Origin: Drosophila persimilis
Taxonomy: Eukaryota > Arthropoda > Insecta > Diptera > Drosophilidae
Length of the DNA: 64,000 bases
Assembly: GCF_003286085.1 (NCBI RefSeq)
Contig: NW_020825330.1
Coordinates: forward strand, 1,426,001-1,490,000
Direction of reading: 5' to 3'
The translations under genes were made by a program, and so were the position numbers. Below the pieces are notes generated by a model. It saw only the letters and a program-made list of their open reading frames with translations. It had not been told where the DNA came from and ran no database searches. Each line of letters opens with the position of its first letter. Position 1 is the first letter of the stretch. Shown one piece after another: positions 50,557 to 63,667 of the stretch.

Positions 50557-53500
50557 CAGCTTCTGTTGCATGCCCCGTGCTTGCAGAGAGCACACGCGCC
50601 AAGCAGCCACGCAGCCATGCAGCCACTCGACACTCGGGGCTGGGAACGGGGAGTGGAGACTGGGAGTGGAGTGAAGTGGAGTGGAGTGGAGTGCAGGAAT
50701 GGCCTTCCTTCTGTTTACCCCATTAAAGTTCTGCTGCAGCTGCAACATTTTTGCAGTGGCTTGTCCTCTCTACATATGTGTTCTGCGGTTCGTGCGTGTG
50801 TCTCTAATTAAGTGCCCCATCGGGGTCACCACCGGCACCGGCACCGCCACCGCCACCGCAACAGCCATAGCCACAGCCACCACCCAATCAATCAGCGAAA
50901 GTCACTTGAGAGAGAGTGAGAGAAAAAAACAAACAGAGAAGTCGAGCAGGAGATAAGGAGAGAGAGGAGGAGAATGCAGGAACTTGAGATTGAGAAAGGA
51001 AGCAAAGACTTCCGCCACGCATCGCATCGTCAGGGAAGATGCTTGATGGATTTTCCACTCTTCCTCATTGCATCCCCATTGCTTCCCCATTGCCTCACAT
51101 CGTCACCGTCCTCACCATCCTCCCCATCCTCCCCATCCTCCCCATGTGGCAACTTCACTTCACTTTCCTTTCAGCACACTGCGGAGTGCACCATGGATGG
51201 AAAATGTGCCCCGGGGGGCTGCAGGGAAAATTATGAAAAAACAGAGACAAATACAATCGGCTTTCAGGCCCACACAAAAAAACCTCGACTTAAAGATGCC
51301 CCTTAATATTCAGAAAACATCAAAAACACTTAAATGCAGGCCTGACTGCAACAGTAATTGTATTTCCAAGAGTAGGCCCTCTCATGAATCGCAATCCCTA
51401 AGATCCCGAGGGATCTTATATCAATCGACTGTCCTAGCTATAAGGCGGGCTTTAAGTCTATCGCGTCATGCAGACGCACACCTCGGTGCTCCCTGGACTG
51501 TGGCATCATTGCACATCGAGGGGGTGGCAACCCTGGGACACAAACCGACATACCCTATGCCCCATCGGCCACTAATGGGTAGATCTTAAAATTATCAAAC
51601 AGTAGAGAAAACCAGAAGGAGAGGAGACACAACAAATGCAAGCAAACTAACTAACGCAAGGGGAAGCTTACGCACATATGTACGAAGAGCTATGGTACGG
51701 GATGGATGTTGTTTAAGGCAGCAAACAGAACGAAGCAGAGCAGAGCAGAGCGAAAAGTTTACCCTAGGACTTGTAGGTAGCTCAAGAGGGTGCCGTCCCG
51801 TTCCGTCCCCACGCCCAAGGGAAGTCCAGGGAGCCCCCAAGAGTCCTGTGCCCAGGGTTACGGGTGCTACGCTCTCCCTGGTCTTTTCATTCGCTTTTCG
51901 TTGGGTCCCTGCTCCCCCATCCATTCCAGTACTCTTGCTCCCAGCTCCATCTTCTGCTGTACCCTTGCTACCGGCTCCCAGCTCTACTCCACTCCACTCC
52001 ACTTCTTTCTGGCTGCGCCCCTTGTTGTATCTCTCTGTTGACAATGCCATGCGTTAGGGGTTTTTGATGTTTCCCCAGCGTTCCCAAACCCTAATCTCCC
52101 CTTCAAACACAGATACCCTGCCTCCTGGAGATTCAAGTGCACGCAGAGCTTTAAAAATTCCAGAAGCAGAAAGAAGCTCAGTGCGAGAAAGAGAGAGAGA
52201 GAGAGACAGAGAAGCGAAGCGAAAGAGCGACAGAGAGAGAGAGATTTGTTGAGTAGCTAAATTTAGACGCTAATTTGGGGACCTGCTGTGTGTGTGCCGA
52301 CGTGATCGTTCGTGTCCAGTTCCCCAGTTCTCAGCCTCATCTCGGGTTACGCCTCCCCCCTCCTTCCACCCGCCCAGCACAGACATGCCCGAATCGAAAC
52401 AGAACCGACGGATAGACGGTTGGACGGACCGACAGACATCTACTCAAATTACCAGCTGAATTTTTTCGTCTGTCTTTCGGCTGTTGCTGGAAGGATCCCT
52501 GGGTTCACTCGGAAGAGAGAGAGAGCCATAACTTCGGTGGCATTATCATCGTCAACTTTATTATGTTCCTTCCTCGCCCTCGCCCTCGTCTGCTTTCTGC
52601 CCCCCTCCACTGTCCTTTATCTGCATAATAATCTTGCCAAACCACTGACATAATCATCTCTGTCCAGGCCAGCAGCCAGACTTCGGCGAGAGGCTTAGAC
52701 GGTAGTAAAATAGCTGAAATTATGATGAGAATAGGCTCGTACAAAAGCGGCTAACACATTCCTGGAGGAAAGCTCTTAAAGCGGAAAATGTGATCAGATT
52801 ATAGCCCGTCGGGGATACCTGATTAAAGCCAGTACTCAAAGAGCACTACTCGGAGTGCAGGAATATATTTTATAGGTTATATAAACTTTAAGATATTATT
52901 TGTATCATAGAGTTGCGGCAAGTGCGTCGCTCCAAACGCTTCCATTTGTTCGGGGCAGTGCTGTAACAGAGCCCTGGTTAACAGCCTGTTACCGCTATCG
53001 TTAACAGCCAGTGGCCGTTCCCTGTTACAGCGAACTGTAATGTAAACACTCTTTAACAGCGCTCGCTCTCACGATGCACACGGCTCTTGATAAAGTGATT
53101 ATTTTCAATATACATAGATATACTAGTTCCTAACCAATAGAGTCTATGAAATCGATCCAAGTCTTGGGTATACTTCTTTACTGGTAAGAGTACTATTTCT
53201 GACAGCTGTTCATCCATCAGCAAAGGCTACCGGGGGGGGAATACTCTGCTCTCCTGCCCTGCATCTTCGGATCAGCCAGACGCCTTTCTTGGTTCTGCTC
53301 TACTCTTTTCAATTAATGCTCGGCTAAACCTTTGAAGAGTGAGCCAAAAAAACCGAGGAAAACCAACCAGAGCAAGCAGAGGAAAAACCCTTTTGGCTGT
53401 GGTCCGCGGTGGCAGTGTCAGAGTCAAAGTCAGGGACTTTGTTGAATTAGTGGCAATTAATCACGGCGACATGTGTGGATGGGTAGGCTGGAATGTGGCA

Positions 53501-53644
53501 TGCTGAAAGCCGAAGCTCTGAATGCGGCATTTACTTGCCGCACTCGAGCGTGCCGCCAAACGGTCAAAGTTCCGGGAATCAACCTCCCATCCGTCCTCAT
53601 CCACCGACTGGGCGCTGTGCCAGTTGTTGCTCCTATTTGTTTGA

Positions 53645-53675
<31 letters not shown>

Positions 53676-54019
53676 TGGCATTCATGCAGGTGTACACAAC
53701 TATGTCTATAAGAATTCCCTGGATTCCTGCTGGAAGTCGATGAATCAGAGGTACTATCATTATTTTAGCTGCGATTAATATTAACAAATCTCTGGTAGAG
53801 AAAGAAGGTCCGATTCGCCAGCAAGGTCCGTCCATTATTTGGAATACTCGTAGAAGGATGTGTCTTGTACAGATCCGCCACAAACTTCGCAATGAAGGGC
53901 GCAGAATAATTGAATATACATAACTTTAAGGAGGTGTCAGATGTTTGAATACTTCTGATGACAGTTTAAATTCCACATCTAATGAGTACCAAACACGTTT
54001 TTGCATGTTCTTTTTGCAG
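48913..54019. other. Interval upstream of the large coding exon
   Basis: No coding gene supported. (GT)n lies at 49110-49129, CTG triplets at 50536-50558, CACCGG/CACCGC hexamers at 50829-50860, CATCCTCCC repeats at 51115-51143, GA-rich tracts at 52185-52243 and 53645-53675, and a TAACAG motif cluster at 52961-53064. The acceptor of the exon at 54020 (TTCTTTTTGCAG) ends this interval, so part of it should be an intron. Confidence 0.4.
52961..53064. promoter_or_regulatory. Cluster of TAACAG / CTGTTA motifs
   Basis: Within about 100 bp are CTGTAACAG, GGTTAACAGCC, CTGTTACC, GTTAACAGCC, CCTGTTACAG and TTTAACAGC, on both strands. TAACAG fits the Myb recognition pattern YAACNG, and GTTAAC is a perfect palindrome. 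The density is far above the surroundings. A regulatory role is inference only. Confidence 0.35.
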
Positions 54020-54056
54020 GTCGGAGCAGAGCGAGGAGTAGCATCAACCATGTGCC

Positions 54057-56115
54057 ATGGAGAGCCTGGGCCTGGGAAGCAGACGCAACAACAGCGGCAA
54101 CTCCAGCGCAGGTCCTACGACGGGCATCATCACTGCTTCCCCTGTGAATTCCACTGCCAGCAGTGCGGGAGTGGGCGTGCCAGTGGGCGGGGGAGTGGGA
54201 GTGGGAGTGGTAGTGGGTGGAGGGCACAGCCATCACCTGGGCAAGGTGCTGGTCCACTCGAAGATGAAGCATCAGCATCCCGCCAATCAGAACTATTACA
54301 CGCAGCAGCAGACGCAGCTGCAGCGACTCAAGCAGCAGCAGAAGCTCCAGCAACAGCAGCAGCAACAGCAACAGCAACAACTGGAGGGGATTCACGGAGT
54401 GGGTATGGGTGTGGGTGTGGCTAAGCACTGCCTGCAGTTCCCGCCGCCACCGGACTACCCGCCGCCAGCAGCAGCAGCGGCAGCGGCAGCAGCAGCCTCC
54501 CTAGCGGCGACTGGAGGGCAGGAGCGGAATGGGGGCAGACGACAGCTGCTGCCCCGCTACCCCGATCCCGATCCGGATGCCATCGAGATCTGCAACGAAC
54601 AGGAGACCTCACCGCATCACCTCAAACAGCTGGCGGCGCGCCAGAGCAAGACTCTCGGCAGGATCCACACCCATACACACACGCACACGCACTCGCACTC
54701 GCACCATCAGCAGCAGCAGCAGCAGCATCCGCTGCAGCAGCACCATGTGCACCACGACTACTCCTACGCCTACTACGAGCCGGGGGCCGCCATGCGCCAC
54801 TCGAACGTGCCCCGGCCGGAGGGAGCGGCGGCAGCCAGCAAGGGAGGAGGAGCTGTAGCCGCTTCAGTGTCAGGATCTGCTGTAACGGCTGGGACCTCCA
54901 CCTCCTCCTGCTCCTCGTCATCGTCGTCCGGCGAGCCTCCGCCGCCCAACTCCATACGCGCCCTCCTGTCCAAGGGCAAGAAGAACAAGCAGCTCGTCTC
55001 CCCGGCCACCCTGCAGTCCTACCAGACGCGCTACCACAAGCTGGCCACCGCATCCCGGCTGGGGCTGGGGCAGAGCGAAAACTTCTACGAGGAGATCAAC
55101 GCCGCCGCCCTCCAGTCCTCCTCCACAGTCATCTCAAAGCCATCCTCCTCCACCCACCAGCAACAGCAGCAGCAGCAACAGCAGCAGCTGAGGGGCACTG
55201 TGGGCTCCCATTCGGCGGGGTCCCTCAATCAGACGCTGGTCGAGGAGGAACTGCGTCGCGTACAGAGTCGCCACCACAAGATCCTGGGCGAGCTGAACCT
55301 TAGCGTGGAGGCTATGCTCATGCCGGAGAGTCCGCCCAAAGTGTTGCAACAGCAGCCCAGTGGCGGAGGGGAAACTATTAGCAATCCCCTCGCCGACACT
55401 GGCACTCCCTCTGTCTCTGCCTCTGCCTCTGCCTCTGGCACGCCCCCCAAGCCCACTGTCTGCGTGACGGCGGCCAGCGGACAGCCGTCAATGATGCTGG
55501 CGCGACTGACCTCCACATCGGCGGACAACATCTGTGATAGCAGCGAGCCCGGCAGCAGCGGAGTGGAGCAGCTGCTGGCAACGCTCAAGACAGCTCCGTC
55601 GACGGGGGCGGGCGGGACTGGCCTTGGAACCGCATGCGACCTGGACAGTGGCTTCAGCGGCAGCAGCGGCGCCAGTTATATTGGCAGCCTGCGCCTCACC
55701 AAGACGCAGCACATCAAGTGCGCCCGCCAGACGCCTACGGCCGCCGCCTCCACGATGTCCACGTTGGCCACACAGAGCTGTCGGTCCTTCCAGCGGGCGG
55801 CCACTGTCTACGATGAAGCGGGCATGGGCATGGGCATGGGAAGCGGCAGTACCTTCCTTACGCGCGCCTCCTGCGGTCGTCGCATCCTCAGCTGCGCCCG
55901 GATAAGGGCCGCCGAGGATCCAGGGCCGAATCATCATCTAAATTTAAATCATCGAACGGTGTCGGCGACGGGAACGGGAACGGGTACGGGGGTACATCTG
56001 ATGCCAGTAACGACGACGGAGTCGAAGGCGCGCAGCTTCTGGAACCGCAAGGGATGGCGCAAGCTGCCCGGATTCTCCACATCCACGTCGAGCATCAACG
56101 ATGCGGGCCTGCAAG
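54057..56115 (+). CDS. Large low-complexity first coding exon, unknown protein (partial)
   Basis: The exon begins after the acceptor TTTTTGCAG at 54019; ATG 54057 (CCATGGAG) opens 686 codons plus one base up to the donor CTGCAAG|GTGAGT at 56115. Without splicing the frame stops at 56138. The protein is mostly disordered: Gly/Val repeats, poly-Gln near residue 100 and 370, poly-Ala near 145, a His/Thr run (THTHTHTHSHSHH), Ser-rich parts. Islands that look conserved are SIRALLSKGKKNKQLVSPA, QTLVEEELRRVQSRHHKIL, CDLDSGFSGSSGASYIG and KARSFWNRKGWRKLPGF near the end. Strong coding composition with GC-rich third positions supports a real gene; this resembles the N-terminal part of large neuronal signalling or scaffold proteins, but no family is recognised. 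The rest lies to the right of the window or in unrecognised small exons. Confidence 0.72.
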
Positions 56116-57430
56116 GTGAGTGGAAAACTAAAGATTGAGGGAATTCAAATATAAAAAAAAACCCGCCAATCGGTTAAACACCCTCTAGGTGGCAGGCTAA
56201 GCAGCAGCGCCACTTGTAGGCGAGCAGCAGAAGTTGGCCGCTTCGCTCCCGAACTTCCGCTGTCTGCCGCTAGGTGGCGTGAAACTGTATCTTGTTTGCC
56301 TCACAGATGTCGCCACTGCTTGATCGAACAGCTATGTTCAGGCTTTTCCCCACAGATGCCGCCAGCTACTTGTACTGGAGCATCGTCCCATTTATCGCAC
56401 GCTGCCTGCCTGTCTGCCCCCCGGACGGGTCCAATTCAATCTCCGCTGTCCCGCTCTGCCGCAGCGTAGAGCGTTCTTTTATTTTTATCAGCAGCTCACT
56501 CGCATCTGTTTGCATGCACAACACAACGAGGCAGGCAACGATCCATGATTTTTGTGGCACATGCTCTGGTGGCTGTGCTGGTGCTGGCTTTGGTTTTGCT
56601 CTTGCTTTTCTTTTTGCTTTTGCCCAGTGCTTGGACAAACCCTCGCGTTCGGTTTCTCGATTGTATTTTCGCGCTGCTCGCGTACTCACTGCCTGACTGA
56701 CTCGAGCTCTGGCTTTGACTCGAGCTCTGGGGCTGCTGCTCCATTCACATTTACGTTCCCGCACTCGATGTGGATGTGGTTTCAGTAGAATCGATCTTGT
56801 CGGGCATGCCGCGTGCTTTTTTCTGTGCCATTCCGCTACCCAAGTGATTCGAGGCGCGCTCGCCGGTTCCAAAAAACGCAAAACACAAAAAAACAAAATA
56901 AAACTTACTTTCTGTAATAACATTTTTTTTTTTTTTTGGTTTTTGTGCAAGTGCAAGTGGGGTGAAAGAATAATTAATTGTTAAGGCACCTGTGTCCGAG
57001 TATCAAGCATATGAGAGTATCTGTGTGTTTGTGCGTGTATCTTTTTGCGTGTGTGCGTTTGATAACTCCACAGAACACACAGAAAGAGAAATTGTAATTG
57101 TGGATTCCTTCAGATCCAGATTCAGACTCAAATTCAAATTCAGCTTCAGCTTTGAGGGAGGCGTTGACTTGTACTCGCACTCGCACTCGCACTCGTTCAC
57201 GTATTGATTTATAAATAATGCCCAAATGATGCCCGAAATGTTGAGTTAATCAGCGACCGATTTGTTTAAAAATTCTATTAAATTATTAATGTGTGTGCGC
57301 GTTGTCTTTTCGTCGGGCTATAATTAGCTGTGAGACGAGACAGAACGAGCGGGAAAAAGTGATGCAATTGTTGTCCGGCGGATGATCCATTGATCCATGA
57401 CTAGAAAGAGAGACATCACAGCAGCGAGAG
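56116..57430. other. Intron or promoter region between two donor-ended exons
   Basis: No coding exon recognised. 57319-57326 has TATAATTA, about 105 bp before the ATG at 57431, and the stretch from 57327 could be the 5' UTR of an alternative first exon. An ACTCGC/TCGCAC hexamer run lies at 57174-57194 and a run of 14 T at 56924-56937. Confidence 0.4.
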
Positions 57431-57573
57431 ATGGCATTTCAATTGATTAAGTCCGCTTTGGATCAGCAGCTTACGCAGCAGCAGAAGCAGCAGCAACAGC
57501 AATCGCTGAGGCGCCACAGCAATCTGGGTCTGCCCCATCAGCACGCCACAGGAGTTGTCCTTCTAAAATGTGG
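57431..57573 (+). CDS. Short first coding exon (alternative start or separate gene)
   Basis: ATG at 57431 opens 47 codons with gene-like composition (MAFQLIKSALDQQL, a Gln-rich run, then LRRHSNLGLPHQH and VVLLKC) and reaches a donor TGTGG|GTAAACG at 57573; two bases of the next codon remain. Unspliced, it would stop at the TAA overlapping the donor after 48 residues. The phase (2) differs from that of the exon ending at 56115 (1), so both cannot simply feed the same acceptor in one reading frame. It may start another gene or another isoform with its own second exon. Coding status is likely, identity unknown. Confidence 0.45.
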
Positions 57574-58901
57574 GTAAACGTATACCAAAACAAAACAAAG
57601 CACCTCTACGATTACTACTTCTACTACTACTATTACGTCTACTAAAAAACCTTCCAAAATAAGTGGATGGATGGCGACTTAAATACGGATCGGGGCATTG
57701 CAATGCGGCTGGACAGCTGTTGACCAGATGATTCATGATTCCATGCCCCCGCTACATACCTCCCCATATCACCCCCCATAACCATTCCCTGCCAGTCGCC
57801 GCAATTTTTGTTGTGTTGCCAAATGTTGCTGAAGCTATTTTTGTGCGTAATTCGCTATTGGTTTGGTTTGGATTGGAATGACTCACTAATAGTATGATTT
57901 GTAGTTGTTCTTGACGCCCCGAGACGGGACAAAAATAAACGAATTTCAGTCTATTTATATATTATTTTCTAAGATTAAATCTATAGAAAAAAAGGGCAAA
58001 GGTGATGCAAGCAAAATACAGGAAATTAACGAATTTACGAACGTTTAAAGCTCAGTGGATCGGGTTCCTATAACTGGACATCAGCTATGGGTCTAAGGAA
58101 GCAATGGTGGTATAGGGGGAGTAGAAGATGTAGAGATATGTACATATATAAATATATAGATAGATAGAGTACCAAAGAAACTTTCATCAGGAATCCAACT
58201 TCAATTTCAATCAAAGAATTCTCAGGAATTCCTGTAAAGCAGGAGATGAAGATACATCCACAAAGAAATTCATTTGTGACCAATAAATTATAATAAATTT
58301 CAAGAAAAATAATATGAGGGGTTGAGGCCTTGGCTAATACAAAAAGAAAGACTTTTTTCGCAGCTCAAAAACATGAAAGACCTCAAAAAGTTAGCTCTAT
58401 TTATTTATTTGATTTGCCTAGACCGAGATAGCTGCTGCCAGGGCCTTCGACTATAGAATTATTTAAATGTACTCGTATGTATATTATAAGGCTAGATTAT
58501 TTAAAATATTTACAGATATTAGATGGAGTTAAAACAAGTATTTAGATGTCGTGGCATATATTGGTTTCTTTTAGGTATTCTGCCACGATTTGTTTGTTTT
58601 CTGTGGAGGGATTGCCTAGGTTGTGGAGTTGGAGTGTGTACTATATTTATCAACAATTGCAACACTTGCAGCTCCATTGAAAGCAACAACTTCACAGCAC
58701 GAGTTCAAGAGCAAGACATCACAGAGCAGCAGCAACATCCACTGACATTGGTTCAGGCAGAGATCCGAGATCCGTACTATGGGGACATTTTAGTACCAGA
58801 GTTGGGTCAATGCCCAGTGACACGCACATTCTGTTGCATCTGTGTATATCATATGTATGTCTCTATATAGTATGCGAATATTCTCCATTTCTCGATCATC
58901 G

Positions 58902-58933
<32 letters not shown>

Positions 58934-61900
58934 CAGAGCAGATCAGAGCAGCCGCAGCGACGGAGTGCAACAGACTAACTTGAAATAAATTCGAAATAAA
59001 TGCGTTTACTTACATCTGTCATAGCTCTTTATTGTTGTTGATCTAGTACCTCTCCTCTCCCCTGCTTTTCTCTCTCTCTCTCTCTCTCTCTCTGTCCAAA
59101 AATTAATCATCAGGAGGGGGTGGCGCAAGGTTTTCAGTTTCCAATTAAAAAAGGTACTTCAAAGTATTTATACAGATGCCTGGAGAGCACAGCCAAAAAA
59201 CAGAAAAACAAAAACACATGCAACAAGTCTGTAGTCGCCGAAGAGATACCCTGTATTGAGCGGCACAATTAACAATTAGAGCAATGACATATTGAATGTT
59301 TCCCCACCCTTTTGTATCTTCATTTGGACCCCATTTCGAGTGCCATCGCCATAAAAAATATTCGAACAGTTTGAAATTAAATATCATTAAATATTTTCAA
59401 CGATTACAAGGTATGGAAATACACAAATAATGCCAAATAAATGCCAAATAGTTCTTGGGGCTCGCTCTCTGTTCCTCTTCACTCCTTTCTTCTCCTCAAA
59501 TTAGTTCCTAGAATCCCATTCAATTATTCATCATACAAAATGCAAAAGAAAAGAGCAAAACAGTAGAGAGAATAAAGAGAGAGAGAGAGACAATTATTAT
59601 TGCAGTATTTTGCCGCTTTTGTCGCAATTGCTGTTGACTTTTGATGCTGCTGTTGTGGTCCATCATTGATGATTGTTGGGTGTCTGTCGGCTGTGCTGTT
59701 GTATCGTTGGTGTATCTTCAAATATGTATGTATGTATGTGTCTGGTGTTGTGTGGTGGCATTGTGGCATTGTGGCATTAGCAGCGCGTGTCTGAGTGCCG
59801 CTTTAACTAAGCACTCGTTAATCAATGTCGCCACAGAGTCCCAGTGGCCAGTCCTCGGTGCCAGTCCCCCAACCGCAATTCCAGTCCCAGAGGCAATAAA
59901 CTCTCTCAAAGCTCGCGATGGTTTGCTAACTCCTTCATCATCTGGGGATCGATAAGTAGAATCAATAGATTTCAAGGGGTTCCAATTTACCCTCAAGTGA
60001 TGTTCAATTGGTATATTTTTAAAGCGTTCATTCCATCTCAGAGATGATCCTAGCTCGATCCTAATTCGATCACTTTTATCGATGACCTTCCAACCATCGG
60101 ATATTATGAATATTTAATCGATTGAAAGTTTAATGGATGCTCCAAGTTCCTTCCATTCAGTCTTTGGCTTCTCTAGTGGCACATAGCACGTGATATTTGG
60201 ATCATTTAAGAACAAATATTAAGTGAAATATTATGATTGGCTGCAATGGATAATCATTAACAATAACAATCATTAATCATTCCTTGGGCATAAAGAAAAG
60301 AGGCAAAAGACATATGCCATTACTGGGTGCAAGCTATAAGAATTTCAGGAAGTAATCATTACGAAATGGGAGGGAAAAATACCCTTTTATGGCATTCGAG
60401 TACACACTGTACTTTTGGCTGTTAGCCAGGGCTAAGATGAGCCAGTTTGTTGTCCTCCCACTTCCACTTCCACTTCCACAGGCACTGCGTCTCCGTCTCC
60501 CCCTACGTTCCTGCATTATAGGCCAACTCTTTAGCCCCCCTTTAGGCCAGAGACACAGACACAGGCAGAGGCAGGGGCAGAGGCACAGGCAGAGACAGAG
60601 ACAGAGACGTAGAGGGAGCTGAGAGTTTGTCATGTACGACACGAAATTCGTGTAGCCTTTGGTGGATTGGGTTTTTGTTGTTGTTGTTGTTTTTGTTGTT
60701 GTTATGTGTCTCTGCTGCTTAGTGAAAGTGTTTAGACTTTGCCTGCATCTAAAAACAAGCAGCGGCAGCAGCAGCCGAAAAACCCAAAGGCAAAAACAAA
60801 TGTGCTCATTATTTAATTTTTGAAAACAGTATTTACTTGGCATACTTTTTGCTCAGCAGCAGCAGCGGCATCGAACACACCTCGGGATGGGATCGGATGG
60901 GATGGTTGGGGATGGGGCATGGGGCATGGGAGTTGCAGGGTGTACACCGCGGCGTATGCGCAACATTAATTAAAATTCAAACCAAAAAAAAAGAGAAGGA
61001 ACAGCCACAGCAGCGTGGTTTTTTTTTTTGGTGTTGTTGCTGTTTTTTTTTCTGTGCCATTTGTTGGCCAAAATTTGCATAATAACAAACCACAACAGCA
61101 CCGGGCAGCGAGCAGCCAGCAGCCAGCGAACAATGTAACAACCGACAATCGTCGATCTGAAACTTATCTAAAATTATAACAAACAGTCCCCCAAAACAAT
61201 GCTCATACGTACTGTTGTACTCACTGCAACAACAACAACAAAAAACCACCCAAAAAAAGTGCCCGAAAAAGTGGCATCGGTTAATTTCCATCGAGATATG
61301 GAAACACTTTCGGCTGATTAGGTTTTTTCCTTAGGGTCGGCTACAGACACTCTTTGTGAATGTTTTACGTGTGGGAAATATAACAGAACGGAACAGACAG
61401 AGTACAGAAGAATTTCTTGCATTTTTAACGGCAGTACAGTTTTTGGATGGGCCAACCGAGGAGGTGCCCCTTGCTGGGAACCCTATTAAATATCTAAAAA
61501 TAGAACTGACTGATTCGAAAATCTTCATTCCAATAATATTATTTTTATTTCAAAATATTCTTTCGTATCATATCCCTTGAATAATGGTATTTTTTTTTAA
61601 ATAGCAATGACTTTCTGTATGACAATGTATCGTTCTTACTCTTCGAATAATGGTGGTATATTTTATTTAAATAAATCTTTTGTACAAATACCAAAAATAC
61701 TATTAGATTCCAATTGCATTATATTTCTGACTTTTGTATACCTGTATACCTATCGTTCCTTATTGGAAAATACTTCGATCTAACTATAGTTTCGTGGAAA
61801 TCTTTGGGACATCACTCTCTTAAGCTAGGTTTTCTTGAATCAATTTTGAAGACTCGTTAAACGTTCTGAGCTTGAGTTCGAATGATTTTTGGAAAACATA

Positions 61901-63667
61901 ACCAACTATCGTAAATCGTATTATCGCATCCGTCAACACAAGAGGTGTTCCAAATTAATACCACGCACTCGCTTGGTGTAACGAAACTTAGTGTAACGAA
62001 AAGTTTTCTTAATTGCCCGACGCGATACCGCGAATCGTTTCTTCGAGTGCAGACGGCTCTGCTCTCCTCTCAGGCTCGTCGTGTTCAGTTTTTGTGGGTT
62101 TGTTCTGCATGGAAAAGTTTTACTGTGTGCGGTCTGTGCTTCGAGTTCGCACTCGGTATTCGGTATTCAGTATTCTGAAAATTCCCCCAAGAGGGCAAGA
62201 GCACTGGCGTTTGGCAGTCTCTCTTCTCTGTTTGGAGGAAGGAAGCCAAAAACAAACTTCCAATTTTCAGCATAGTAAAATTCTGTCTAATTAAAATAAG
62301 TCCCTTTATTTGAGCGGATTGAAGGGTTTCTGTTTCCCCTAGCCGTTACTTTTATGCAATTAAAGTTTATGTTGTGTCTGCTCATGTATCGAATTGAATA
62401 TACCCTTGCAAACAGTCGACAAACATTCATAGTCCTTATTCGACTGCTCTACTGAGGAGCGAACATCATAAGCGATGAATAGCTGGATTTTTGCTTCCTG
62501 TGCTCAGATATCTATCAGATACATTGTCCTCTTAGCTGTGTCGTACCCATTTCCCATGCAGATTTGCTCACGTTCTATAGTTCCAACGAAAGTGTTGCCA
62601 TTTCTTATGAAAAACAGTTCGAAATGCAATTACTTTGCCCATCGGTTGCCCAATCAAACAGATAACAAATCATGCATATGTTGCACTTCGATTGTCAACA
62701 TTTTATCTGAATAATTCGACAATCTATTTCCATATAAAATTGAGTCATGGAAATGGGCTTGTTGCCCCATCAAATCGAAAGGAGAACTGCCTTTTCCACA
62801 GAATTTTATTCAATTTTGTGTGGCCTGCAATTGCAATTTGCCAATGGCTTTTCTTTGTCATCGAATTATAATCGAATTGTTAGCTATCCTAGAATTATTT
62901 CTCATCCCCGCCCACACAGCTGTCAATTTTCTTGCGAAAAGTTTTTCTCCAATGAATATTTTAGTGCGTCCTGCAAATGAGAGTGTATTTTCCCCTCCAT
63001 TAGCAGTTCCACCTTGATTGAATTTAACTGATAGAACTACAATTATTGTTACTTACTCGTACAATTTGCATATGAAAAGTGTTTGCTTTTATTGCGAGTG
63101 CGAGAGTCTTGTTCCCTGTCTTTCAATCCATAAATATTGCAAGACCTTGTCGTCGAAAGGAAAGTGGAACCGTTTTTGCCGTTGCTGTTCTTTTGCTTGG
63201 ATTCTGCTTCTGTTTCTGTTTCTGTACATCACTTTTGTAGGCCATGGCCAAGATGATTAATGGCCGAAATATACATACAATATACGTACATCGTGGACAG
63301 TATTTTACGAGTGGTGCTCTCTCCCTCTCTGTCTCTCTCTCTTAACTTGGCTTAGTTCGAACCGGCGCACACGCGGCCAATTATCGCTGTCAATGCCAAT
63401 TGAAAGCCATAAATAAATTTGTGAGCCTCCTTTGAGAGAGAGAGAAGACCGGGGCGGGGCGCCTGCGCGCCTGAGCGCCTCAGCGCCTCAGCGCCTCAGC
63501 GCCGACTCCTTGAGATCTACATTTGCCAATTGGCTTTCGGTGTTGACACCATTAGGCCGCCCCATGGTGGCGTTCGCGTTGCATGGGTTGCACGGGAGCA
63601 CTCGTACTGGTATTGGTACTTCCACAGTGAAGCCAGCCGAAGTTTTACTGGCTAGTACTTACAAATA
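57574..63667. other. Right-hand non-coding interval, probably intron
   Basis: No coding exon recognised. (GA)n lies at 58905-58933 and 59575-59590, (CT)n at 59069-59093, (TATG)n at 59723-59738, a CACAGG/CAGAGG hexamer run at 60551-60610, a run of nine T and another of eight T near 61018-61051, and an 8-bp GC-rich repeat at 63473-63503. An open frame at 58523-58870 has no recognisable domain. 62040-62180 is a GC-mixed stretch with a TCAGTT initiator-like site near 62084 that could be an internal promoter. Confidence 0.4.
63473..63503. repeat. Octamer tandem repeat CAGCGCCT
   Basis: Three to four direct copies of an 8-bp unit, GAGCGCCT then CAGCGCCT repeated, in an otherwise moderate-GC interval. 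Preceded by GCGCCTGCGCGCCT, a related form. Confidence 0.8.

Noticed and set aside
51068-51589. 173-codon plus-strand frame
   Set aside because: Its first third is HPPHPPHPP from a CATCCTCCC repeat; no domain.
58523-58870. 115-codon plus-strand frame with several Cys
   Set aside because: No signal peptide or regular Cys spacing, no homology recognised, located in what is probably an intron.
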